Below are positions 57,413 to 64,000 of a DNA stretch of 64,000 bases, piece by piece (position 1 is the first letter of the stretch; every line of letters begins with the position of its first letter). Location: positions 1-64,000 of the forward strand of contig NZ_JOPG01000016.1 of NCBI RefSeq assembly GCF_002153605.1, in the 5' to 3' direction. Origin of the DNA: Acetobacter malorum. GTDB taxonomy: Bacteria > Pseudomonadota > Alphaproteobacteria > Acetobacterales > Acetobacteraceae. The position numbers and the translations under genes were made by a program. The notes beneath the pieces are model-generated. The model saw nothing but the letters and a program-made list of their open reading frames with translations. It was not told the origin of the DNA and did no database searches.

Positions 57413-58744
57413 TCAGGCGTTTCCGGGAACCAGACGGGAGAGGGCCCGAGCGCGGCCAATCAGCGGCAGAAGGTCGCTGAGTTCCGGACCATGTTCCTCA
57501 CCCGTCAGAGCCAGACGCAGCGGACGGAACAGAGCCTTGCCGGAGCGACCAGTCTGCTCACGCAGGGCGGTCGTCCAGGCTTTCCATGTCGTCGTGTCCC
57601 ACGGTTCCGCCGGCAGCAGGTCCGCAGCCTGCTTCAGGAAGTCCTGTTCGTCTTCCTGCACGGGGGGGATAAGTGTGCCATCGGTCACGGTGTGCCACAG
57701 GCGCGCTTCGGACAGCAGGTCCAGATTGCCCCGGATGGCCAGCCAGAAAGCTTCGGTAGCGCCTTCCGGCAGACGGTCCTTCACGGCGTCAAACGGAAGC
57801 TGGCCCAGCAGCTTGTGGTTCAGCCCCAGCATCTGGTGCGTATCAAACCGCGCAGCAGAGCGGGAGATGTGGGAAATATCGTACACCGCAGCCTGCTCGG
57901 CAAACGGCAGCAGAACCGGATCATCCGAGCTGCCCAGACGAGCCAGATAGGAAATCAGGGCTTCCGCCTCAATCCCATCCTGCCGCAGGGTGCGCAGGGA
58001 GAGCGCATCAAAGCGTTTGGAAAGCTTGCCGCCGTTTTCATCCAGCAGCAGCGGCAGATGCGCAAAGCGGAAATGGTCCGGGCGCGCGCCGAGGGCTTCT
58101 GCAATATCAAGCTGCACGCCGGTATTGGTCACGTGGTCTTCGCCACGGATGATGTGCGTGACGTCTGTTTCCAGATCATCCACCACAGAGGCCAGCGTGT
58201 AGAGCACGGTGCCATCGGTGCGGACCAGAACCGGGTCGGACACGGACGGCAGTTTAACCTGACAATCGCTCATGACCAGATCGCGCCAGCGGACAACGGT
58301 ATCGGACAGTTTGAAGCGCCAGTAAGGCACCTTGCCGTTGGCTTCTGCAGAGGCCCGCTGCTCGGGTGTTAGCTTGAGCATCGCGCGGTCATACACCGGG
58401 GCGCGGCGCTGGCGGATCTGTGTTTCCCGCTTGGCGGCGAGTTCATATTCGCTTTCAAAGCAGGGATAGAGGCGGCCAGAGGCCTTCAGCTTCTTGATGG
58501 CCTGCGCGTATCGGTCCAGCCGCTCGGTCTGGCGGAAGGTTTCATCCCACGTGATACCCATCCACGTCAGATCCGTGCGGATGGCCTCAACGTGGCTCTC
58601 GCGGGACCGCTCTGTGTCCGTATCATCAATACGGAGCTGAAAGCTGCCACCGTTGCGGCGGGCAAACAGAGCATTGGCAAGAGCAAGACGGGCGTTGCCG
58701 ACATGCAGCATGCCGGTGGGGCTGGGCGCAAAACGAAGCTTCAT
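57413..58744 (-). CDS. gltX: glutamyl-tRNA synthetase
   Basis: 443 residues. MKLRFAPSPTGMLHVGNARLA is the N-terminus with HVGN in place of HIGH; the KMSKS loop is GGKLSKRFDALSL. Rossmann core, stem-contact and a C-terminal anticodon-binding region are all present. Acetic acid bacteria typically carry two GluRS paralogues, one of which charges tRNA-Gln for amidation; which one this is cannot be decided here. It stands between the unknown 135-residue gene and pncA. Confidence 0.93.
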   Translation of the reverse strand: MKLRFAPSPTGMLHVGNARLALANALFARRNGGSFQLRIDDTDTERSRESHVEAIRTDLTWMGITWDETFRQTERLDRYAQAIKKLKASGRLYPCFESEYELAAKRETQIRQRRAPVYDRAMLKLTPEQRASAEANGKVPYWRFKLSDTVVRWRDLVMSDCQVKLPSVSDPVLVRTDGTVLYTLASVVDDLETDVTHIIRGEDHVTNTGVQLDIAEALGARPDHFRFAHLPLLLDENGGKLSKRFDALSLRTLRQDGIEAEALISYLARLGSSDDPVLLPFAEQAAVYDISHISRSAARFDTHQMLGLNHKLLGQLPFDAVKDRLPEGATEAFWLAIRGNLDLLSEARLWHTVTDGTLIPPVQEDEQDFLKQAADLLPAEPWDTTTWKAWTTALREQTGRSGKALFRPLRLALTGEEHGPELSDLLPLIGRARALSRLVPGNA

Positions 58745-58804
58745 GGGGTCTCTATGCCGTGAGCAGAGGCGAAATACCAGCCTCTGCCAGAGTGTCGAAT
58801 GGGT

Positions 58805-59212
58805 TTAGTGGAAAGAAGGCTCTTCCGGCTCGCCGGGCAGGTCCTCGTCGGCGTCTTCATCTTCCACCAGACGGCGGGGGTCCAGCGCACGCCAGTCGCG
58901 TTCCATCGGGGTTGCGCGGGTCGCGGCAAAATCATCCAGCTCGTTGGCGGAAGACCAGCCACTGTCTCCGGCATCAATCACCAGGGCGTCTTCACCAAAG
59001 CTCATCCAGGCTGTCAGCACATCCTTGGCGGAGGAGCCGGGCATGCGGCACCGTTCCACGCTATCCCGCACATAGGTGCGGGCAAAAGCGTTGGCATGGG
59101 CCAGATCATGAAAGCCACCGACTTCTTCAGAAATATTATCTTCCGCACCGCCGGACAGATCCAGAATGCGCACGCGCCACGTTTTGTCCTCGGGGGAGGG
59201 GGTGTCCGTCAT
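58805..59212 (-). CDS. conserved small acidic protein, unknown function
   Basis: 135 residues. Its ATG overlaps the pncB stop by ATGA, and gltX begins 60 bases after it, so it is embedded in a real operon. The sequence is acidic, with WRVRILDLSGGAEDN at the start, AFARTYVRDSVERCR in the middle and a very acidic C-terminal DEDADEDLPGEPEEP. No signal peptide, membrane segment or motif of known function. I do not recognise the family. Confidence 0.75.
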   Translation of the reverse strand: MTDTPSPEDKTWRVRILDLSGGAEDNISEEVGGFHDLAHANAFARTYVRDSVERCRMPGSSAKDVLTAWMSFGEDALVIDAGDSGWSSANELDDFAATRATPMERDWRALDPRRLVEDEDADEDLPGEPEEPSFH

Positions 59213-60411
59213 TCCTCTTTGCCTTTCTGTGTCTTCTGTGCGGACGGGAGCAGAAACTCACGCCCGATTTTTACGCGTTCCACGCCGTTATAAGAGACAA
59301 TATCGGCTGTGGCGTAGGTTTCGTTCCATCGGTCGGGGATAAAAGATCCGGTGCCGACAATATCAATTGGCGCACGCGCATCGGCCATACAGGCGCATTT
59401 GGTTACGCCAAAGCCAGAGGACGCGATGATCTTGACCTGCGGGAAGCCCGCTTCATCCAGCGCATCCCGCATGCGCCACACGGCAGCCGCGGAGACGCCG
59501 GTGCCAATCAGATAACGGAGTTCGGAATCGGACCGATAGCGGCGCAGCGACTCCGGCGCGTGCCGGTCCAGCACAGCATAAGAAAGCTGCGGGTTCAGCC
59601 CTTCCAGAAAGCGGCCGCCGTGGGTGTCCAGCCGCATGGCCAGACGTCCTTCTGCCGCAAGCTGCGGGAAGCGCCGGCAGACCGCCAGCGCATCCGTAAT
59701 TTCCTGCCCGAAATAGTCCACCAGCACAACCAGCGTCGCGTCTGGATACATTTCGTGAAACATTTCCGCGGCACGGACAGTGGAGCCCGCATAGCCAATC
59801 AGAGCATGTGGCATGGTGCCAGCACCATCCTGCGTGCCGAAGAACGGCGCTACGGCGTCATTCGCGGTGCCGACAAAGCCAATCGCGCCGTCGCGCTGGG
59901 CAGTACGCCCGCCAACGGAGGCTGCATAGGCCATGAGTTCCTGCATCTCAAACCCGGCGCAATGGCGGGCGTCCATGGCCAGAAATCTGGTCTGGGGCAG
60001 GGAAATGGCAATCTGATAGGCGCGATGGGCCGCCACGCACGGGCTGCCAAGCTTTTGCAGCAGCAGTGTTTCAAGGTCTGCCAGATGCGTGAAGGAGCCG
60101 GTAATATAGACCAGTGGCTCACCAGCACCCACCCAGTCGCCTTCCGGATGGACCAGATCGACCGAATAAGGACTGTTGCGTTCTGCCATGACATTTTTCA
60201 GCCATTCCAGCATCAGCCCCGGTGCGGAAATGACCGGGCGGCGGATGAAGAAGGCATACGTCACCTGACAATCGCCAAAATGGGAGACAATTTCCCGCGT
60301 GCGATTGAAGTAGGAATCCGTCCGCGCATGAATGGTCGCGTCGGGCAGCGGGGCCGATGTGTAAGCCGTGGTCAGGCCGGGCGCATCCGTGCCTTGGGGG
60401 GAATGCGTCAT
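59209..60411 (-). CDS. pncB: nicotinate phosphoribosyltransferase
   Basis: 400 residues from the ATG at 60411 (GGAGCG and GAGAG upstream). It joins nicotinate to phosphoribosyl pyrophosphate, forming nicotinate mononucleotide. DSYFNRTREIVSHFGDCQV is the N-terminus, MRLDTHGGRFLEGLNPQLSY carries the conserved core, and IIASSGFGVTKCACMADA plus DIVGTGSFIPDRW are phosphate-binding blocks. It belongs to the type closer to archaeal/Thermotoga enzymes by recalled similarity. The order pncB - unknown - gltX - pncA joins both nicotinamide salvage steps. Confidence 0.9.
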   Translation of the reverse strand: MTHSPQGTDAPGLTTAYTSAPLPDATIHARTDSYFNRTREIVSHFGDCQVTYAFFIRRPVISAPGLMLEWLKNVMAERNSPYSVDLVHPEGDWVGAGEPLVYITGSFTHLADLETLLLQKLGSPCVAAHRAYQIAISLPQTRFLAMDARHCAGFEMQELMAYAASVGGRTAQRDGAIGFVGTANDAVAPFFGTQDGAGTMPHALIGYAGSTVRAAEMFHEMYPDATLVVLVDYFGQEITDALAVCRRFPQLAAEGRLAMRLDTHGGRFLEGLNPQLSYAVLDRHAPESLRRYRSDSELRYLIGTGVSAAAVWRMRDALDEAGFPQVKIIASSGFGVTKCACMADARAPIDIVGTGSFIPDRWNETYATADIVSYNGVERVKIGREFLLPSAQKTQKGKEE

Positions 60412-60517
60412 ACTCTCAGCGCTCCGTTCCGGTTTGAGGTGGACGGATGATGGTCTCTCCGGAGGGCGCGGTAAAGGCACCCCCCGGTTCTGTGATCACA
60501 GACCAGTCAGTCAGATT

Positions 60518-61897
60518 TTAGCGTTTGCCCGTCAGCTCTTCCGCCAGCAGGAAGGCGATTTCCAGAGACTGCTCGGCATTCAGGCGCGGGTCACAGAAGG
60601 TCTCGTAGCGGCTGCCCAGATCATCTTCTGTCAGGCAGTTCGCCCCCCCCACGCATTCCGTCACGTTCTGGCCGGTCATTTCCAGATGCACGCCGCCTGC
60701 ATGCACGCCTTCTGCCTTGCTGACATCAAAGAAGCCTTTGATTTCCTTCATGATGGCATCGAAGGAGCGCGTCTTCACCTTATGGGACGTGGAGATGGTG
60801 TTGCCGTGCATCGGGTCCGTCAGCCAGGTGACGGTGCGGCCTGTGCCTTTTACAGCGCGCATCAGCTGCGGCAGGTGGTTGCCCAGCTTTTCAGCGCCCA
60901 TGCGGGAAATCAGGGTAATGCGTCCGGCTTCATCCTGCGGGTTCAGGATTTCCAGCAGCTGTTCCAGATCTTCAATGGTGGTGGTGGGGCCAACCTTGAT
61001 ACCGATGGGGTTGCGCACGCCGCGCAGGAATTCCACATGCGCGCCGTCCGGCTGGCGGGTCCGGTCGCCAATCCACACAAAATGCGCAGAGCAGTCATAC
61101 CATTCGCCAGAGGTGGAATCGACGCGGGTGAGGGCCTGCTCATACGGCAGCAGCAGAGCTTCGTGCGAGGTGTAGAATTCCGTCTCGTCCACCTGCGGGG
61201 CGGAGGCCGCATCAATCCCGCAGGCCTGCATGAAGGAGAGGGTCTCGCCAATGCGCTCAGCCATCACGCGGTAGCGGTCGGCCAGCGGAGAGCGTTCCAC
61301 AAAGCCCAGATTCCAGCGGTGCACTTCATGCAGGTTGGCATAACCACCGCGGGAGAAGGCGCGCAGCAGGTTCTGGATGCCGGTGGACTGGAAGTATCCG
61401 GTTTCCATACGCAGCGGGTCAGGGATACGGGCTTCAGCCGTGAATTCCGGCCCGTTGATGATGTCACCACGGTAGGACGGCAGCGTCACATCACCCTGCG
61501 TTTCCGTGTCGGATGAGCGTGGCTTGGCAAACTGGCCTGCCATACGGCCCAGTTTGATAACCGGCACTTTTGCACCAAAGGTCAGCACAACCGCCATCTG
61601 CAAAAGAACGCGGAACGTGTCGCGCACTACATCAGCCTTGAATTCACCAAAGCTTTCGGCACAGGCACCCCCCTGCAGAACAAAAGCTTCACCCTTGGCG
61701 GCTTTTGCGAGCTGGGCGCGCAGGCGACGGACTTCACCGGCAAACACCAGCGGCGGGTAGGAACTCAGGCGGCCTTCAACAGTTTTTACAGCATCCTGAT
61801 CCGGATAGGTGGGCATCTGCCGGACTGGAAACGACCGCCAGCTATCCGGCATCCAGGCTTTAGACGTCGGGTGGGGCTGGTTGAGCGAGGCACTCAT
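60518..61897 (-). CDS. aroG: class II 3-deoxy-7-phosphoheptulonate synthase (DAHP synthase)
   Basis: 459 residues from the ATG at 61897 (AGGAT upstream; ATG at 61918 is possible). First step of the shikimate pathway, joining phosphoenolpyruvate and erythrose-4-phosphate. Class II (plant/AroH-II-like) features: [53 protein letters not shown] and the C-terminal [20 protein letters not shown]. Symbol follows common annotation; no allosteric domain is added. Its leader contains a terminator-like hairpin. Confidence 0.93.
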   Translation of the reverse strand: MSASLNQPHPTSKAWMPDSWRSFPVRQMPTYPDQDAVKTVEGRLSSYPPLVFAGEVRRLRAQLAKAAKGEAFVLQGGACAESFGEFKADVVRDTFRVLLQMAVVLTFGAKVPVIKLGRMAGQFAKPRSSDTETQGDVTLPSYRGDIINGPEFTAEARIPDPLRMETGYFQSTGIQNLLRAFSRGGYANLHEVHRWNLGFVERSPLADRYRVMAERIGETLSFMQACGIDAASAPQVDETEFYTSHEALLLPYEQALTRVDSTSGEWYDCSAHFVWIGDRTRQPDGAHVEFLRGVRNPIGIKVGPTTTIEDLEQLLEILNPQDEAGRITLISRMGAEKLGNHLPQLMRAVKGTGRTVTWLTDPMHGNTISTSHKVKTRSFDAIMKEIKGFFDVSKAEGVHAGGVHLEMTGQNVTECVGGANCLTEDDLGSRYETFCDPRLNAEQSLEIAFLLAEELTGKR

Positions 61898-62312
61898 GGG
61901 TCGATCCTGTCTGTTCATACTTGAGATAAAAAAGGGAAGGCCGGATGGAAAACGGAAGGGCCTTACACGTTCAGTGAGCGTGAAGGGGTGCCTTTATGTC
62001 TAAAACCACCGCAATACGCAAATTTTGTTAAGGCCAGATGGGGCCGTTCTTTAATGACTGCAATACGGATTGCGTATGGGGAATGGCGCCCGTGTGGCTG
62101 GGGTATGGCTGTTCTGGAAGGAAACCGGAACGGCAGACTTCCAATGTTTCCAGCACCATAGCCCCTTTCTGACCGCCGGTGTGGGGCAGAACAGGATGTG
62201 ATCAAACCTGATTGGATTTTTTTGCGGGTTGGTGCGATACTGAAAACTTGTCGCCCGCGCCAGTGTCTCTGAGTGCAGGTTATGGTTCATTTCTTTCGCG
62301 GGGTGACGCGCA
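61898..62312. other. intergenic region between aroG (minus) and the exported-protein gene (plus)
   Basis: 415 bases without a convincing gene. It holds the aroG leader with its hairpin, CAATACGCAA at 62012-62021 and TTGCGTAT at 62068-62075 as inverted repeats, and an 80-codon minus-strand frame (61963-62205) of low likelihood whose stop falls at the hairpin. Confidence 0.5.
61928..61964 (-). terminator. possible attenuator hairpin in the aroG leader
   Basis: Read on the minus strand, AAGGCC (61964-61959) and GGCCTT (61942-61937) pair around a 16-base loop, then CCC and TTTTTT. This is an intrinsic-terminator shape 31 bases before the aroG start codon, where a terminator makes sense only as a regulatory element. 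The inverted repeats farther upstream could form competing structures. Confidence 0.45.
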
Positions 62313-62705
62313 ATGGCGCAGCTGCGTAAACCATCTTTACTTCTGCTCACCGGGCTTTGCCTTGGTTTCAGTCTGGCAACCGGCCTGTCCGCTGCTCATG
62401 CTGATCCGGCGCTGACGCCTGATGACAATATTTCCTTCGGGGATGACGCGTCTTCTCAGTCTGGCAAAAAGTCAGCCGAAAAGAAGACCGTGCATGGTCA
62501 CCGTAGCCTGCCGCCGGGCTATCAGGATGCGCCGTCCATGGAATTCAATCACGGTGCTGACCCTGACCATCTGGCCAAAGTGCATCGTGATGCCGTGACG
62601 GGTTCCGACCTCTCCCGTTATGGATCTGCTTATGAAAGCAGTGGGCCTTATGGCTCCGGGCAGCTTGGGGATTCGACCGGGAATGGCTGGGTGACGCCCC
62701 GCTAA
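62313..62705 (+). CDS. exported small protein, unknown function
   Basis: 130 residues. Signal peptide at about 1-30 (LLLLTGLCLGFSLATGLSA, cleavage near AHA-DP). The mature part is polar, with KKSAEKKTVHGHRSLPPGYQ and a glycine/serine-rich SGPYGSGQLGDSTGNG C-terminus. It is periplasmic; no enzyme motif seen and no family recognised. It has its own 5' region and is convergent with a YigZ-family gene. Confidence 0.7.
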   Translation: MAQLRKPSLLLLTGLCLGFSLATGLSAAHADPALTPDDNISFGDDASSQSGKKSAEKKTVHGHRSLPPGYQDAPSMEFNHGADPDHLAKVHRDAVTGSDLSRYGSAYESSGPYGSGQLGDSTGNGWVTPR

Positions 62706-62753
62706 TCCGGTTACGGCGTGAAGCCTGCCTGCGCAGAGATGCAGGCGGGACTT

Positions 62754-63356
62754 CTAGTCCTCCTCCACGACTGCCACCGTGGCTTGGCCACTGGTTAAAT
62801 CCTGAATACGATCTGTAATCATCTCCTGCTGTTCCAGAGGCAGGGTGAGCACAATCTGGGCGCCCGTGCTGTCAAACTCAGGCGGTGCGCTCTCTATCCC
62901 CGTCCAGTCCTGCATACGGGCCTGCATGAGGGACAGAAGCGAAAACGGGCAGTGAAAACTGAGCCGGATACGCTCGATCAGCTCCTCTTTCGGGGCTTCC
63001 CGCAAACATTCGGCTGCTGTGCCGCCATAGGCCCGTACAAGGCCGCCAGCGCCAAGTTTGACCCCGCCAAACCAGCGGGTGACGACGATGGCGACAAGAT
63101 CCAGCTTTTGTGCCGTAATCATCTGTAAAATAGGCCGACCTGCCGTGCCGGAGGGTTCTCCGGCATCATGGCAGCGACAATGCGGCCCAACCTGCCAGGC
63201 CCAGCAATGGTGCGTGGCGTCTGGCTCTGCTGCGACAATGGCTGAAATAAAGGCGCTTGCGTCCTCAATGGTATGCACAGGTGCAGCGCTGGCCACAAAC
63301 CGGCTTTTTTTGATCTCCCGTTCCAAGGTGTACGGGCCGGTTAGTGTTTCCGTCAT
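62754..63356 (-). CDS. yigZ: YigZ/IMPACT family protein
   Basis: 200 residues from the ATG at 63356 (MTETLTGPYTLEREIKKSRF); ATG at 63365 is close. The IMPACT N-terminal domain contains THHCWAWQVG, DAGEPSGTAGRPIL and VVTRWFGGVKLGAGGLVRAYG, the family signature. The C-terminal domain is a ferredoxin-like DUF1949. Members are thought to act in translation regulation, but the biochemical role in bacteria is uncertain. Confidence 0.9.
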   Translation of the reverse strand: MTETLTGPYTLEREIKKSRFVASAAPVHTIEDASAFISAIVAAEPDATHHCWAWQVGPHCRCHDAGEPSGTAGRPILQMITAQKLDLVAIVVTRWFGGVKLGAGGLVRAYGGTAAECLREAPKEELIERIRLSFHCPFSLLSLMQARMQDWTGIESAPPEFDSTGAQIVLTLPLEQQEMITDRIQDLTSGQATVAVVEED

Positions 63357-63602
63357 GGCGCGCATGATAAAGGGCCAGCCAGAGGGCCGACAAGGCCCGT
63401 GCAGGCGAAAAATCAGGCGTTTTAGGGCCATATGCCGCGCCGTGCATGCGGTGCATGAACGATAGCTGCCGGCAGGCGTTGTTTGTTCTCTCTTGGCCTC
63501 CCATCTTGGAAGGGATTGCTTCAGATCGGGCCTGCACCGGATGGGCAAGAATGGAATATGCCAGACCTGCCAGAGCAGGACTGAAACGGAGACATAATCT
63601 GT

Positions 63603-64000
63603 ATGAACGAGTCCGTGACGCGCGTGATCAACGCCATGAGCCGCTCTGAGTTTGTTGCGACATTCGGGTCTGTTTTTAAGGACGCGCCCTGGGCGGCGGA
63701 AGAAGCCTATGAATGCCGGCCTTTTTCAGACCTTTCGGGCCTGAAAAGCACGATGATGGCCATGGTGCGCGGCGCACCGGAGGACGCGCGTCTGCGGGTT
63801 CTGCGCTCCTATCCCGGGCTGGATAGTGTGGTGGCTGTGGCCTCTCCGCGTGAGCAGATTATCTCCGGGTCCACCGCACCGGCGGGGCTGGACCAGTTGT
63901 CGCCTGAGGAATTTGCGCAGTTTCGGTCCCTGAACAAGTCGTACAATGAACGGTTTGAGATGCCTTTCATTCTCTATGCCGAGGGCAATACGGCGGAAGG
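63603..64000 (+). CDS. uraD: OHCU decarboxylase-like (UraD family) protein, cut by the right edge
   Basis: At least 132 residues, continuing beyond the window. The frame from the ATG at 63603 begins MNESVTRVINAMSRSEFVAT and has RPFSDLSGLKSTMMAM, AGLDQLSPEEFAQFRSLNKS and YNERFEMPFILYAEGNT, the UraD family pattern. UraD decarboxylates OHCU in uric-acid breakdown. The catalytic histidine of the HPxL motif is replaced: the segment reads LRSYPGL with Tyr70, and the S-x-x-EQ glutamate region is also altered (REQIISGSTAPAG). It could be an inactive or repurposed homologue. Confidence 0.7.
   Translation, partial: MNESVTRVINAMSRSEFVATFGSVFKDAPWAAEEAYECRPFSDLSGLKSTMMAMVRGAPEDARLRVLRSYPGLDSVVAVASPREQIISGSTAPAGLDQLSPEEFAQFRSLNKSYNERFEMPFILYAEGNTAE

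Noticed and set aside
58759-60450. A 563-codon plus-strand frame opposite pncB
   Set aside because: It covers the conserved pncB and neighbouring genes antisense and shows no domain.
61963-62205. An 80-codon minus-strand leader peptide for aroG
   Set aside because: Too long for a leader peptide and without a ribosome-binding site; only the hairpin is kept as a lead.

Overview
The window is bacterial chromosome, dense (about 60 genes, little intergenic space), by eye high-50s percent GC, and looks like an acetic acid bacterium (Acetobacteraceae, probably Acetobacter). Supporting points: an HpnR-type radical SAM hopanoid C-3 methylase, a class II DAHP synthase, an aspartate-rich HemB, CbiD inside an otherwise aerobic cobalamin operon, GluQ plus GltX, an alphaproteobacterial-style Bpt transferase, and many small exported proteins of unknown function. 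No rRNA, prophage, insertion sequence or CRISPR array was seen. This is mainly core metabolism; the only clearly foreign-looking stretch is the AT-rich left edge.

Layout. 1-790: a frameshifted, AT-rich Imm11-like gene running off the left edge. 0.8-8.5 kb: ABC-F ATPase, ndk, hpnR, a chorismate-lyase-like protein, a CopZ-like metallochaperone, a lipoprotein, an HNH nuclease and gluQ. 8.7-13.7 kb: two tandem paralogous aminotransferases, a divergent XRE-cupin regulator and DMT exporter, and an orphan solute-binding protein. 13.8-16.4 kb: tRNA-Asn(GTT), RidA, PanC and an aldo/keto reductase.

16.5-24.6 kb is the most coherent system: a cobalamin riboswitch with its own promoter, then translationally coupled cobG-H-I-J, cobL-E-M on the plus strand, with cobK and cbiD on the minus strand. 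It covers most corrin ring methylation steps from precorrin-2 on, and CbiD stands in for CobF. A 41-codon frame coupled to cobL is a candidate unannotated small gene.

24.7-37.3 kb: dnaE, pabB-pabC (p-aminobenzoate), an exported protein, a Rieske oxygenase, rpsB-tsf, recO and parC. 37.3-43.3 kb: bpt, hemB, an amino-acid permease, glyA and an M14-type hydrolase. 43.4-48.7 kb: a GT2, a DUF4422-GT8 protein, a DEAD-box-type helicase with motif II DEGD and an ELM1-like protein, suggesting surface-glycan synthesis. 48.7-55.3 kb: small membrane proteins, a YjdM/PhnA protein, serB, miaA and the ilvB-ilvN-ilvC branched-chain cluster. 55.3-64 kb: a Tat-exported HAD phosphatase, an NAD-salvage/tRNA-charging operon (pncB-unknown-gltX-pncA), class II DAHP synthase behind a possible leader terminator, an exported protein, a YigZ protein and a partial UraD-like gene at the right edge.

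No complete novel system is demonstrated. The best leads are the frameshifted Imm11-like gene, the small frame coupled to cobL, the leader hairpin before the DAHP synthase gene, and several enzymes with altered signature residues (UraD-like, IlvB, DEGD helicase). All calls come from reading the sequence and recalled family motifs; no searches were run.
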